The notes under the pieces are model-generated. The model was given only the letters and a program-made list of their open reading frames with translations. It made no database searches and was not told where the DNA came from. Shown piece by piece: positions 45,444 through 55,171 of a stretch of 64,000 bases of DNA. Source of the DNA: Abyssibius alkaniclasticus (lineage in GTDB: Bacteria > Pseudomonadota > Alphaproteobacteria > Rhodobacterales > Rhodobacteraceae); NCBI RefSeq assembly GCF_020447305.1, contig NZ_CP095732.1, forward strand, positions 2,450,501 through 2,514,500, in the 5' to 3' direction. The stretch's first letter is position 1. Every line of letters starts with the position of its first letter. The position numbers and the translations under genes were made by a program.

Positions 45444-46663
45444 AGCTCTTCGATCAGCGCCGTGCGTCGCAATTCCAGCAAAAGCCCGTCGGACATGGCG
45501 CTGAGCGCGCGGCCCCGCAACTGGTTGCGCATGATTTCGCGCGCGGTCTCATCCATCGAGGATTGCCGCTCGCACAGCACCAGAATGCGCAGGGCTTCGG
45601 GCTGCGGCAGTGCGACGCTTTCGCGCGGATCAAGGCGCGACAAGGCAAGCCCGGTATCGGCGGGCAGGGCATCCAGATCAACCAGCCCGCTCAGCGATAC
45701 GCTGCCATTCGCCGCTGCGGCACGCTGCTCCAACTGGCGACAGCCCGAAAGCGTGCGGCGAAAACGGTCGGCTTCGCGCATTTGCGCGCGCATCGTGCCA
45801 CCGGGGTTGGGAAGCAGAATTTCGGCATAGCTTACGCTGACATTGATCGGCACGGTAATTTGTTGTGTAACGGTGCGCGCATCCAGAACCTTGATCAGGA
45901 TCACGCCCGAAGGCACGAATATTGGCTGCGATACACCGCCAACCCGCACACCGCGCACGGCCGCGCCAATCTGTTCGGGCAATCGGTTCGGGTCGACCCA
46001 GCCGATCACGCCACCACGCGCGGCCGTGCCGGATTGCGAATACTGGGCAACGGCGGCCGCCCAGTCGCCGCCGGCATCAAGCTCGGCCTGCAAGCGGCGC
46101 GCAAGGGCCACGGTTTCATCTTGCCCACGCCCAAGATAGGGCAGCACAAGTTCGCCAAGCTGGATGCTGCGCGAGCTTGACAATGCGATGCTTGAAACTT
46201 GGGCGTTAAGCTCGTCTTCCGTGGGGTTGGCCCGGTCGCCAAACCGCAGGTTCAGAACGGTGCGCCAGATCAGGCTTGCGGCCAGAAAATCCTCAAAGGC
46301 TTCCTGGCTGACCCCGGCGCTGCGCAACTGCGCCAGCAGGCGCGGCCCGGTCAGATTGCGCTGTGCGGCATAGGTCTCGATAGCGCGCGCGATATTTTCG
46401 CTCGTCGCCTCAAGCCCCATCTGGCGGCCAAGCTCTACGCGCAGCCGGTCGTCGATCAGGTCGGAAACCGCAGTCTGGCGCAGGTTGTCAGACGGGGCGC
46501 CAAGCGCACGCATCAGGCGCACACGCTGGTCGATATCGTAATTCGAGATGATGGATTGATTGACCCGCCAGGCAGCGGAATAGGGGTTTTGCGCAAGCGC
46601 AGGCACGCCAGCGGCAAGGAATGCCGCTACACCCACCAAAACGCGCAGAAAATTCATAATCAT
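45440..46663 (-). CDS. surA: Periplasmic chaperone/PPIase SurA-like
   Basis: SurA escorts outer-membrane proteins, notably LptD, through the periplasm. The 407-residue protein has a signal peptide (residues 1-25, ending PALAQ). A SurA amino-terminal domain follows (about 27-150; [20 protein letters not shown]), then one parvulin-like domain (about 160-265; [20 protein letters not shown] and [16 protein letters not shown]). The second half is more divergent and a carboxyl helix closes the protein. E. coli SurA has two parvulin domains (428 residues); here the second is not obvious. It lies 18 bases after lptD in the outer-membrane assembly operon. Confidence 0.9.
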   Translation of the reverse strand: MIMNFLRVLVGVAAFLAAGVPALAQNPYSAAWRVNQSIISNYDIDQRVRLMRALGAPSDNLRQTAVSDLIDDRLRVELGRQMGLEATSENIARAIETYAAQRNLTGPRLLAQLRSAGVSQEAFEDFLAASLIWRTVLNLRFGDRANPTEDELNAQVSSIALSSSRSIQLGELVLPYLGRGQDETVALARRLQAELDAGGDWAAAVAQYSQSGTAARGGVIGWVDPNRLPEQIGAAVRGVRVGGVSQPIFVPSGVILIKVLDARTVTQQITVPINVSVSYAEILLPNPGGTMRAQMREADRFRRTLSGCRQLEQRAAAANGSVSLSGLVDLDALPADTGLALSRLDPRESVALPQPEALRILVLCERQSSMDETAREIMRNQLRGRALSAMSDGLLLELRRTALIEEL

Positions 46664-46681
46664 CGCCCGACCTCGTTATAC

Positions 46682-48796
46682 TTAATAGCTGCGCATGCAT
46701 CGTTGTGCCGGCTGCTCAGTTTGCAATGTTGCCCCCAAACCTGCAAGCTTGATGGCGATATTATAGGTCGTTCCCGCCGGAAAATTCGCAGAATCGGTGA
46801 ATCTGCGGGCGACAGAGACCTCTACTTCGATACATTCGTTACCATAAGTCAGCCCCAATGCGCCATAGACGGGTTCCTGTGCAATCAGGTCATGGCGCCA
46901 TTCCGCCCCGATTTTCCAGTTTTGCGACATGCGCCAATCGGCTGCCAGTTGAATTTCGGACCGCGCATCGGGCGCATCGGCGCTGACATTCGGGGCCAGA
47001 TAGACATAGCTCGATTCAATATTGAACCGGTCATAATCAAGGCTGAGTTCAACCTCGGCACGCTTGACGTTGAACCCGCCGCCAATAAGAAAACGGTTGA
47101 TCACCCGCACATGCGGCGGCAATTCAAAGCGCACGGCCGCCAACACATCGGAGACCGCACCGCCAAGGCCGGATTCCGTGGTGAACTGGCCATTATCCTT
47201 GAAGCGATAGACGCGCCCGGCGTCAAATCCGAAGATCCAGCCATCCGGATCAAACCGGCGATAGCTTGCACCCAGATTGGCGCGAAACCCGGCTTCGTAA
47301 ACATTGGCGCCGGGAAAACGGTTGACGGCAAAGAGGTTGGTTTCGTCAAATTCAAGCTGTGTGCTGTCTTCATTCGGCACATCATCGTTAAATCCAAAGG
47401 GCACGGTGTAAATGAACTGCGCAACGGGTTCGAGCATGTGCAAGACCTCGCCGCGTGTCATGGATAGCGGCCAGCGCAGCTCGGCCCCGATAATGGGGGT
47501 AAAGACCTTGAGAACATTATCGGAATAGGCGCCGTCATCCCAAACACGGTAAAGGTCGAGATGGGTTTCGGCGAATGTGGTCAGGCGCATTCCAAACGGT
47601 GCCGACCAGTCACGCCGCCAATCACCCGACGCAGATGCGCGCAGCATATCGCGCCCGCCACTGCGCCAAAGCCCAACCGTTTCAAGCGTGAAGGCGGTCG
47701 AGCCGCCGGTCAGCGGCTCTACGAATGTGCGTCGCCAAGTGACTTCGGGCAGAACGATCGGAATTTCCGAGGCCAGCTCGCCTTCACGCAAGCTTTGAAA
47801 ATAGACAAGGCTGGCATTGAGAAACCCGCTGTCACCATAGCGGCGCAGCCCGATTTCGCTGACCAACCGGTCGGATTCATCATAGTCGAACCGCCGCAAG
47901 AACCCGTTGGTCGAGCTGAAGTTGAAATCGGCAAAGGCTTCATACCTGTCGCCAAATCCAAAGCTGACACTGGCTTTCAGAAATCCGCCGGTGCCGCCAA
48001 CAGGGTCGGTCAGCGCAAAGGCGCCCAGAATATCGATGCTGCCATTGATCAGGCGCTTGCGATATTCGGCCTCGATGACAAAGGCGCCGTTGGTGGTGAC
48101 AAAGGGTGTGAATGTTGCGTCGGAATGATCGCCCAGCACCAGATAATACGGCATTTTTATACCGTTGCCAAAGCTGTTGGAAACGGCAAGCTCGGGGAAC
48201 AGAAACCCGCTGGAGCGTGTAATGCTCGGGTCGGGGATGGACATGCGCGGCATTTGCAGAATGGGCAGGCCAAAGACCACAAAAGTCGCGTTTTCAAAAT
48301 AGAACCGCCCCACCTCCTGGTCATGAATAACGCGAGAGGCGCGGATCTGCCAAATGGGGGTTGGGCGCTTGCCGCAAACCTGACAGCTTGAGCCGACCAC
48401 CTGGTAAAAGGCCGTGAACCGCCCGCCCGTGCGCCGGATTTCGGGCGCGGCAAGCTGGAACTGGTCGGCCAGCAGCACGCGCGCGCCGCTGATCAGCCCG
48501 GTTTGCAAATCGCTTGAAAGCTCGGCCAGATCGGCGAGCGTGACCGTGCCATCGGCGGTTGTCAGGCGCAGCGGCCCTTCGGCGCGCAACTGGCCTGTGG
48601 CTGAATTGTAGCTGATGCTGACAGCCTCCAGCGTGACCCCTTCATAGCTGACGACAACATTGCCGCTTGCCCGCAGATCGGCGCTGTCGGCATCATAGGT
48701 TATGCTGTCGGCGATCAGCCCGGCATAGGCCTGCGCCGCAAGCATGTTGGTGGAGAACAGCAGAAAAACAAGGCTGGCGAGCAGTCTGAACATCAA
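46682..48796 (-). CDS. lptD: LPS-assembly outer-membrane protein LptD
   Basis: LptD is the outer-membrane beta-barrel that inserts LPS at the cell surface. The 704-residue protein has a signal peptide (1-25), an amino-terminal OstA/LptA-like jellyroll (about 27-125; ADSITYDADSADLRASGNVV) and a long barrel domain with alternating aromatic strands to the end. Cysteines occur in SSCQVCGKRP near residue 137 and near the carboxyl end (NECIEV, AQRCMRSY), so inter-domain disulfides as in E. coli are possible. The start overlaps the lptG stop by four bases. Confidence 0.95.
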   Translation of the reverse strand: MMFRLLASLVFLLFSTNMLAAQAYAGLIADSITYDADSADLRASGNVVVSYEGVTLEAVSISYNSATGQLRAEGPLRLTTADGTVTLADLAELSSDLQTGLISGARVLLADQFQLAAPEIRRTGGRFTAFYQVVGSSCQVCGKRPTPIWQIRASRVIHDQEVGRFYFENATFVVFGLPILQMPRMSIPDPSITRSSGFLFPELAVSNSFGNGIKMPYYLVLGDHSDATFTPFVTTNGAFVIEAEYRKRLINGSIDILGAFALTDPVGGTGGFLKASVSFGFGDRYEAFADFNFSSTNGFLRRFDYDESDRLVSEIGLRRYGDSGFLNASLVYFQSLREGELASEIPIVLPEVTWRRTFVEPLTGGSTAFTLETVGLWRSGGRDMLRASASGDWRRDWSAPFGMRLTTFAETHLDLYRVWDDGAYSDNVLKVFTPIIGAELRWPLSMTRGEVLHMLEPVAQFIYTVPFGFNDDVPNEDSTQLEFDETNLFAVNRFPGANVYEAGFRANLGASYRRFDPDGWIFGFDAGRVYRFKDNGQFTTESGLGGAVSDVLAAVRFELPPHVRVINRFLIGGGFNVKRAEVELSLDYDRFNIESSYVYLAPNVSADAPDARSEIQLAADWRMSQNWKIGAEWRHDLIAQEPVYGALGLTYGNECIEVEVSVARRFTDSANFPAGTTYNIAIKLAGLGATLQTEQPAQRCMRSY

Positions 48797-49893
48797 CCAT
48801 CCTCCAGGTGTAAAATCAGCGCGAGCGCAAGTAGAACCGCCGCCAATGGTGGCCCCCAGGCGGCGGCGATGACCGGAATTTCCTGCGCCGAGCCCATACT
48901 TTCCGACAGGCTTTTGAGCGCATAGACGATAAACCCCGACATGACCGCCGACAGCACCATAACCCCGGTTTGCCCGAAGCGCGAGTGGCGCATCGAAAAG
49001 CCGATGCCGATCAGCATCATCGCGGTCAAATACAGCGGGCGGGCAAGTTCGGACTGGTAGAAAACCCTGTGCCGCTGCGCTGAAAAGCCAGACCGTTCCA
49101 GCCTGTCGATAAAGCCGGGCAAATCCCAGAATGACACCTCGCGCGGGGCCGAAAACGAATCCAGAATTTCATTGCTGGTCAATTCGGTGGGCAGGCGAAG
49201 CTGGATTTGCTCGGTGATATCGCTTGCGCCTTCGTCCAGCTCTTCCAGAAAGCGCCAGCGCTTCGTGTCAGAGAGCAGCCAGAACCCGTTGGACAATTCG
49301 GCACGGCCCGCTTCGATTCTGCTGAGAATGCGGCCACGGCGGTCAAACTGGAAAAACCGCACCTGATAGAGCCTTGTGCCATCATTACTGGCGCGGGCGG
49401 CCTGGATGACATATTGCGATTCCCCCACACCCTGGCGCAGCCAGATGCTTTGTTCGCCCAGTGAAAACAGCGTGGTTGTGCCAAATCTGTATTGCTCTGT
49501 CAGCGTGGCGGCGCGGCGCTGGGTGGCCGCAACAATCGGGTTGAACACGGCCGTGATGATGGCCCCCAGCACAAGCGTGGTCACAATCGCCGGTGTGATA
49601 AGTCGCAGCGCCGACTGCCCGGCCGCCCGCCCGATCACCAGTTCGGACGACCGCGCAAAGCCCAGAAAGGTTGCCAGCGCCGCCAGCAAAATGACCAGCG
49701 GCAAGATCTGGATGACAATGGCCGGCGCGCGCAGCAACGCCAGTTGCAGCGCACGGGCGAACGAGCCGTCAAGCTCGGGTATGACGCGCAGCACTTCAAC
49801 GGTATCAATCAGCAAAATCAGGAAAAGCAGCGCAATCTGCACGCGCAGAATATTCCATAAATAGCGCCGCACAATGTAAAGCGCCAGGGTCAT
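48793..49893 (-). CDS. lptG: LPS export ABC permease LptG
   Basis: LptG, with LptF, forms the inner-membrane channel of the LptB2FG exporter that extracts LPS. The 366-residue protein has three amino-terminal spans (about 13-110), a periplasmic beta-jellyroll (about 125-265) and three carboxyl-terminal spans, as usual. YIVRRYLWNILRVQIALLFL opens the protein and FGQTGVMVLSAVMSGFIVYA lies late. It overlaps lptF and lptD by ATGA at each side. The lptB ATPase is not in this window. Confidence 0.94.
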   Translation of the reverse strand: MTLALYIVRRYLWNILRVQIALLFLILLIDTVEVLRVIPELDGSFARALQLALLRAPAIVIQILPLVILLAALATFLGFARSSELVIGRAAGQSALRLITPAIVTTLVLGAIITAVFNPIVAATQRRAATLTEQYRFGTTTLFSLGEQSIWLRQGVGESQYVIQAARASNDGTRLYQVRFFQFDRRGRILSRIEAGRAELSNGFWLLSDTKRWRFLEELDEGASDITEQIQLRLPTELTSNEILDSFSAPREVSFWDLPGFIDRLERSGFSAQRHRVFYQSELARPLYLTAMMLIGIGFSMRHSRFGQTGVMVLSAVMSGFIVYALKSLSESMGSAQEIPVIAAAWGPPLAAVLLALALILHLEDG

Positions 49894-51005
49894 GCCGCCC
49901 CCCGTTTCAACCGTTTGGAGCGGGCTGCGACATATAAAAGCGCAAAAGACACCAGAACACCCGCCAAAGCCGGCAGGGCCGCAATGGCAAAAAGCGATGG
50001 ATTCGCCTCGATATTCGGGCGCATGGCGCTAACGCCGGATTGCAGCACAACGCCAAGCCCGACCGCCAGAACAACGCGCCCGGCAAAACCGCCGCGCCGG
50101 AACCCGCCCGCCAGAATCGCCCCAAGCGCGATTAGCGGCAGCACCAGCGCGCTCAGCGGCTGGGCAAGCCTGTCCATCGCTTCGGCAATCATGATCGCGG
50201 GTTTGTAGGTATCGCTGTCGCGTATTTCGGCGCTTGGATAGAGCAACTCGCCAACAAACATTTCATAGGGGCGGCGGTTGCGGGGCAGGGCTTCTGGCAT
50301 CAGCTTGTCTATGTCCAGCGAAAGCCGGTCAAAAAACACCGAAGACAGCGCGCGCCCCTGTGGCTCATACCGCTGGATCAGCCCGGAAATCAGCACAACG
50401 CGCGCGCCTTCGCTATCTGACACGAACAAGGCCCGTTCGGCGGAATAGGTGACCGGCACATCGGGGTTGCGGGTATCGTTCAGGAACACCCCCGCCATTT
50501 CACCATCGCGCGAGGCGTCGCGCACATATAGCGTGAGCCGGTCGCCCAAATGCAAAAACTGCCCTTCGCGCAGAATGGTCGAGGTGATTTGCGTTTCGAT
50601 ATCGCGCAAACGCTGGTTCATTTGCGTGGCAGATTTCGGCGCCAGATAGAGCGTGACGCTGAACATCATGGCCATCACGATCAGCCCGAACATGGCCACG
50701 GGCCGTGCAAGGCGCCACGGGGAATGGCCCGCGCTCATCATCACGATCAGCTCGGATTCGCCATAAAGCTTGTTCAGCGCGTAAAGCGTGGCGGCAAAAC
50801 CGGCGACAGGCAGCACCACCTGCACAACGCGCGGTATAAGCAGCGAGGTAATCTCAAGAAACACGCCGGCCGACTGCCCGTTTTCAATAACACGATCAAT
50901 TAGCGGCATGGCCTGGGCCAGCCACAGAATGCCGACCAGAGCCAAAGCAAAAAAACCCAGCGGGCCGAGCAACTGCATCAGGAAATATCGGTCGAGTCGG
51001 TTCAC
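49890..51005 (-). CDS. lptF: LPS export ABC permease LptF
   Basis: LptF is the partner of LptG in the LPS exporter. The 371-residue protein begins MNRLDRYFLMQLLGPLGFFA and shows YALNKLYGESELIVMMSAGH, the conserved cytoplasmic coupling-loop segment. A periplasmic jellyroll and carboxyl-terminal spans follow. It is the first gene of the lptF-lptG-lptD-surA-rsmA unit, divergent from pepA over 122 bases that must hold both promoters; no strong consensus elements stand out there. Confidence 0.94.
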   Translation of the reverse strand: MNRLDRYFLMQLLGPLGFFALALVGILWLAQAMPLIDRVIENGQSAGVFLEITSLLIPRVVQVVLPVAGFAATLYALNKLYGESELIVMMSAGHSPWRLARPVAMFGLIVMAMMFSVTLYLAPKSATQMNQRLRDIETQITSTILREGQFLHLGDRLTLYVRDASRDGEMAGVFLNDTRNPDVPVTYSAERALFVSDSEGARVVLISGLIQRYEPQGRALSSVFFDRLSLDIDKLMPEALPRNRRPYEMFVGELLYPSAEIRDSDTYKPAIMIAEAMDRLAQPLSALVLPLIALGAILAGGFRRGGFAGRVVLAVGLGVVLQSGVSAMRPNIEANPSLFAIAALPALAGVLVSFALLYVAARSKRLKRGAA

Positions 51006-51127
51006 CCGCGGCCCTCGGAAAAAGACTTTGGACTGTGTTACTAGGGTTTGCCTGTGCCCTCAACTGGTCAAGCGCGCAAATTCGCGCTAGGTCTGGCGTA
51101 ATCACATTTTTCTGCCGAGGGCAAAGC

Positions 51128-52594
51128 ATGACAACCCCACTCAACACCCAGTTCCAGCAGCTTGATCCGGCTGCGTTCTCCGCGCTCGAAGGGCAAATCG
51201 CCCTGACCGTGCCCGCCGATGGCAGCCTTGGCGTTCCGGCGCGCAAGATCAACAGCCTTGCGCGCGGCGCCTTGGCGCGGCTTGTGGCCTCGGAGGATTG
51301 GGCCAAGGCAAAGGCTGGTGATACGCGCATCATTGCCTTTCCCGACAGGATGGGCGTGCAGTCGATCATCCTTGCCAAGCTTGATGCGCGGGCCACGCAA
51401 AGCGATGCGCGCCGCGCCGGGGCCAATATTGCCAAGGCGCACACGCGCGGTGTGCTGCATCTTGTCGGCACCCATGCCAAAACACCCGAAATTCTGCTGG
51501 GGCTGGTTCTGCGCGGCTATGCCTTCACCGCCTACAAGCCCAAACATGAAGACAACCGCACCGGAATTTCGGTGCTGTGCAAGGATGTGGCGGCACTGCA
51601 GGCAACATGGGCAACATATGCGGCGCGCGCCGAGGGCGTGTATTTCACCCGCGATCTGGTCAGCGAGCCTGCCAATGTGCTGGGCACAGTCGAATTTGCC
51701 GCCCGGCTGGAGGCCTTGCGCGATCTGGGCGTTGAGGTTGAGGTGCTGGACGAGCCGGAACTCGCCCGGCTAGGTATGCGCGCGCTTCTGGGCGTTGGCC
51801 AGGGTTCGGCCAGCCCGTCGAAAGTGGTGGTCATGCGCTGGACAGGGGCGGGCGATGCGCGGCCCTTTGCGCTGGTCGGCAAGGGCGTGGTGTTTGATAC
51901 GGGCGGCATCTCGCTCAAACCCGGCGCGGGAATGGAGGAAATGACCTGCGATATGGGCGGGGCTGGCGTGGTATCGGGCGTAATGCGCAGCCTTGCGCGG
52001 CGCAAGGCCCGCGCCAATGTGGTGGGTGTTGTCGGGCTGGTTGAAAACATGCCCGATGGTTTGGCGCAGCGCCCCGGCGACATTGTGAAATCCATGAAAG
52101 GCGACACGATCGAGGTGATCAATACCGATGCCGAAGGCCGCCTCGTGCTGGCCGATGTGCTTTGGTATACGCAAGACCGTTTTGCGCCCGTCGGGATGAT
52201 CGACCTTGCCACGCTGACCGGCGCGGTTGTCGTGGCCCTTGGCACCGAGAATGCGGGCGTGTTTTCCAATAATGACGCGCTGGCCGACAAGTTTCTGGCC
52301 GCCGCAAAGGCCGAAGGCGAGGGCGCGTGGCGAATGCCGCTTTCCGCCGCCTATGACAAGATTGTCGACAGTCACATCGCCGATATGCGCAATTCCTGCG
52401 GGCGGCCTGCGGGTTCTATCACCGCCGCGCAGTTTCTGGGGCGGTTCGTGAAGGATGAAACACCGTGGATCCATCTGGATATTGCGGGCGTCACCCTGCC
52501 GGGGGCCGAAACCACCTTTGCGCCCAAAGGGGCAACCGGCTGGGGCGTTCTGGCGCTGGACCGGTTCATTCGGGATAATTTTGAGGCGGCATAA
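51128..52594 (+). CDS. pepA: Leucyl aminopeptidase, M17 family
   Basis: PepA is a di-metal aminopeptidase that removes amino-terminal leucine and others from peptides in the cytoplasm. The 488-residue protein has a divergent amino-terminal domain (1-165). The catalytic domain includes LVGKGVVFDTGGISLKPG, EEMTCDMGGAG, the M17 signature NTDAEGRLVLAD and GTENAGVFSN. All lie in the expected order. The start is ATG 51128 (MTTPLNTQFQQL). Its stop shares TAATG with holC, a conserved pairing. Confidence 0.95.
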   Translation: MTTPLNTQFQQLDPAAFSALEGQIALTVPADGSLGVPARKINSLARGALARLVASEDWAKAKAGDTRIIAFPDRMGVQSIILAKLDARATQSDARRAGANIAKAHTRGVLHLVGTHAKTPEILLGLVLRGYAFTAYKPKHEDNRTGISVLCKDVAALQATWATYAARAEGVYFTRDLVSEPANVLGTVEFAARLEALRDLGVEVEVLDEPELARLGMRALLGVGQGSASPSKVVVMRWTGAGDARPFALVGKGVVFDTGGISLKPGAGMEEMTCDMGGAGVVSGVMRSLARRKARANVVGVVGLVENMPDGLAQRPGDIVKSMKGDTIEVINTDAEGRLVLADVLWYTQDRFAPVGMIDLATLTGAVVVALGTENAGVFSNNDALADKFLAAAKAEGEGAWRMPLSAAYDKIVDSHIADMRNSCGRPAGSITAAQFLGRFVKDETPWIHLDIAGVTLPGAETTFAPKGATGWGVLALDRFIRDNFEAA

Positions 52595-53064
52595 TGCCCG
52601 AATTCCTGTTTTATCAACTGACCGACTCGCCGCTCGAAGCCTTGCTGCCGGCATTGCTGGAAAAGGCAATCGGGCAGGGGTGGCGGGTTGCCGTGCAGGG
52701 GCCGGATGCGGCGCGGCTCGACTTTCTCGATGCGCATTTATGGACCTATAAAAAAGAGTCCTTCCTGCCCCATGCACAGGCGGGCGGCGCGCATGATGCC
52801 GCCCAGCCCGTGCTGCTTGGCCCGGTGGGTGCGGCGGCCAACAAGGCCGAAATGCTGGTGCTGATAGATGGCGGCGCACCCGATCTGACCGGGCTTGAGG
52901 CCCATGAACGTGTGTGCATCGTGTTTGATGGCAATGACGCCGATATGCTGAATGGCGCGCGCGCGCAGTGGCGCACCGTATCGGCGGCTGGTTTCGCTGC
53001 GGTATACTGGGCGCGCGAAGGCGGGCGCTGGCAGCAAAAAGCCACCAGCGCGGCCAAAACCTAA
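52594..53064 (+). CDS. holC: DNA polymerase III chi subunit
   Basis: Chi links the clamp-loader complex to single-strand-binding protein. The 156-residue protein begins MPEFLFYQLTDSPLEALLPA and has LLEKAIGQGWRVAVQ, DAHLWTYKKESFLPH and ERVCIVFDGNDADML, all typical of alphaproteobacterial HolC. It is translationally coupled to pepA by a one-base overlap. Its end overlaps the convergent universal stress gene by four bases. Confidence 0.93.
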   Translation: MPEFLFYQLTDSPLEALLPALLEKAIGQGWRVAVQGPDAARLDFLDAHLWTYKKESFLPHAQAGGAHDAAQPVLLGPVGAAANKAEMLVLIDGGAPDLTGLEAHERVCIVFDGNDADMLNGARAQWRTVSAAGFAAVYWAREGGRWQQKATSAAKT

Positions 53065-53888
53065 TGCGACATCAAGATCGGGATATTGGCCTTGGCGATC
53101 ACCCGGTTTGTGACCCCGCCAAACAGGTCTTCGGCAAATTTGGAATGCTCGTAAGCCCCCATGATGACCAGACCCGCGCCAATATCGGCGGCCGTGGACA
53201 GGATGGTATCGCCAATTCGCCCGCGCGTCTTTGGCAGCGAAATATGCTTGGGGCGTTTGCCGTGCCGCTCCAGATGGGTTGTGAACCTGTTCATGGCCTG
53301 GGCGTCTTCCTCGCGCGCACCAACGCTTAGCACGCTCACGGTGTTGGCGTCCTTGATCAGCGGCAGCGCATCGGCCACGGCGCGGGCGGCGGCATTGCCG
53401 CCATCCCATGCAATCAGCACATGGCCATTCAGCGCCTGCGCTGTGGGTTCAACCGGCGCCAGCAGCACCGGGCGGCCCGCCTCGCGCGCCACAACATCGG
53501 GGTGGCCCTCCATATGCGGAAATTCCGAACCGGTGTCGGTCGGGCCCATTACGGTCAGATCATAGCTGCGCGAGGCTTCGATCAGCCGCAGATCGGGCTC
53601 GCCGCGCAAATCAAGAAAATGAAGCCGATCGGCCGGCATATCTCCCGCCTGGGCAAAGAACGCCGCGCGCACCTCGTCACGGCGCGCCGTATCAGATTCG
53701 GTAAGCTCGGTCAGCACCGTGGTATGGGGCACTTGTGCTGCATAGTTGTAAAAACTGGCGGGCAACCCGTGGGCCAGCAGCCCCGTAACATGCGCATTCG
53801 TTGGTTTGGCGAGCTTTTTCGCCACGGCCAGTGCGGCATTGGATGCCTCGGTGGCGGTATAGGCAACAAGGATATTCTGGTAAGACAT
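53061..53888 (-). CDS. Universal stress protein with two UspA domains
   Basis: The 275-residue protein has two tandem Usp folds (about 1-145 and 155-275). The second ends with a nucleotide-binding-type segment GLVIMGAYEHSKFAEDLFGG and TNRVIAKANIPILMSH. The first domain lacks a clear G-2x-G-9x-G(S/T) loop, so ATP binding may occur only in the second. An FNR-type box 66 bases upstream, with a well-placed -10 element, suggests induction when oxygen is low. AAGGGGG lies 6-12 bases ahead of the ATG. Confidence 0.9.
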   Translation of the reverse strand: MSYQNILVAYTATEASNAALAVAKKLAKPTNAHVTGLLAHGLPASFYNYAAQVPHTTVLTELTESDTARRDEVRAAFFAQAGDMPADRLHFLDLRGEPDLRLIEASRSYDLTVMGPTDTGSEFPHMEGHPDVVAREAGRPVLLAPVEPTAQALNGHVLIAWDGGNAAARAVADALPLIKDANTVSVLSVGAREEDAQAMNRFTTHLERHGKRPKHISLPKTRGRIGDTILSTAADIGAGLVIMGAYEHSKFAEDLFGGVTNRVIAKANIPILMSH

Positions 53889-53947
53889 GATAGACCCCCT
53901 TCTATGAGTGTTACCTGATATATAGGGGCTTTTGGCGGCCTTGCACT

Positions 53948-53961
53948 TTGATCTGGATCAC
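53948..53961 (-). promoter_or_regulatory. FNR/FnrL-type box and promoter for the universal stress gene
   Basis: TTGATCTGGATCAC matches the FNR consensus TTGAT-N4-ATCAA at 9 of 10 positions. Its centre (53954.5) is about 41 bases upstream of a likely transcription start near 53913 on the minus strand, the class II activator distance. TATATAT at 53918-53924 serves as the -10. The box straddles the stop codon of the upstream aspartic protease gene. Confidence 0.6.
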
Positions 53962-54554
53962 TCGCGCGACAGCACCATCTGGTCTTCCTCAATTTCAATG
54001 CGGCTGAAAAGCGACAGATAGCGCATTCCCAGCAGCGAAATATCGAGCGCGCCGCCATTCACCTCGGCCAGCAGGTTGGTATCGACAAACGGGCCGAATT
54101 CCGTCCGGCCAAGGCGCACAGGCGCGGTTTGCACCGGGCCATTGGCGGTTTGCGCATTGCCGAAATAGCGCAGTTCGTTCACATCAAGGCCAATCCGCTC
54201 GGCATCGCTGCGCGACAGCACAATGCCGCTGGCCCCCGTATCAACGGCGAAATCAACATCAACCCCGTCTACGCGCAAAGTCGCATAAAAATGCCCGTCA
54301 TAGTTGCGGGTCAATGTCACCTGTCCGGGCTGGCTTTGGGCGGCCGGTGTTGCGCTGCGCAGTGTCAGCGATAGCTGGTCGCGCAACCCGTAAGCGGCCA
54401 CGGCGCCCACAAAGATCAGCCCCCAGATACCCAGATGCTGCAGGCCGCGGTTGAGCTGGCGGTGCCCCGAAAATATCATCGACCCGCCGATAACCAGCAA
54501 CAACAGCACCAAATAGGCCAGTCGCGCCTGTCCGTCTGAGTCGAGTCCTAACAT
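53958..54554 (-). CDS. Membrane-anchored retropepsin-like aspartic protease
   Basis: The 198-residue protein has two amino-terminal transmembrane segments (about 11-29 and 40-57). A periplasmic retropepsin-like domain follows with the catalytic DTGA at 105-108 in VDFAVDTGASGIVLS, and ALDISLLGMRYLSLF closes the flap-side half. This is the clan AA, TIGR02281-type family common in alphaproteobacteria; it should work as a dimer. Its start overlaps the marC stop. The target is unknown. Confidence 0.88.
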   Translation of the reverse strand: MLGLDSDGQARLAYLVLLLLVIGGSMIFSGHRQLNRGLQHLGIWGLIFVGAVAAYGLRDQLSLTLRSATPAAQSQPGQVTLTRNYDGHFYATLRVDGVDVDFAVDTGASGIVLSRSDAERIGLDVNELRYFGNAQTANGPVQTAPVRLGRTEFGPFVDTNLLAEVNGGALDISLLGMRYLSLFSRIEIEEDQMVLSRE

Positions 54555-55171
54555 TATCCGGGCACCAATCCAAAATCTGACAAGCCATCAAGAATGAACT
54601 GCACTGACAGGGCCGAAAGAAAAATTCCGAACAGCCGCGTGGTTACCATGATGCCAGTGCGCCCCATTGCTTTGGCCAATATACCCGATACGAGGAACAT
54701 GGCAAAAACTAATATGAGAATGGCAAACATAACGCTAAAGACAATTGCCTGACCCGTAACATCGGGGTGTTCGCCGGTCAGCAGGATCATCGAGGTCATG
54801 GCACCCGGGCCAGCCAGCAGCGGCATGGCGAGCGGAAAGACCGACGGGTCATTCTCGGAATTGGCGTTGTTTTCGCGCCGCTGGGTGCGCCGCTCGAACA
54901 ACATGTCAAGCGCCGTGATAAACAGCAAAACCCCGCCGGATATGCGAAAAGCCGGCATGGAAATGCCAACCGCGCCAAGCAGATCTTCGCCCACCAGCCC
55001 GAACAGGGCCAAAATCGCCGCCGCTACAAGGCAGGCGCGCAGCGCGATGCGGCGGCGTTTCTGAACGTCCATACCGTCGGTGAGCGCCACGAAAAGCGGG
55101 GCAAGGCCGATCGGGTCGACCACCACGAAAAGCGTTACAAAAACCGCGAAGGCGAGTTCGAGTTCCTGCAT
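54554..55171 (-). CDS. MarC-family integral membrane protein
   Basis: The 205-residue protein has about six transmembrane spans and the MarC/UPF0056 hallmarks: FVVVDPIGLAPLFVALT near residue 16, AFRISGGVLLFITALDML near 68 and PLAMPLLAGPGAMTSMILL near 110. The function of MarC is not settled; it was once linked to multiple antibiotic resistance but lacks proof. Its ATG is in a TAATG overlap with the ABC-F gene upstream, and its own stop overlaps the protease start. Confidence 0.92.
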   Translation of the reverse strand: MQELELAFAVFVTLFVVVDPIGLAPLFVALTDGMDVQKRRRIALRACLVAAAILALFGLVGEDLLGAVGISMPAFRISGGVLLFITALDMLFERRTQRRENNANSENDPSVFPLAMPLLAGPGAMTSMILLTGEHPDVTGQAIVFSVMFAILILVFAMFLVSGILAKAMGRTGIMVTTRLFGIFLSALSVQFILDGLSDFGLVPG

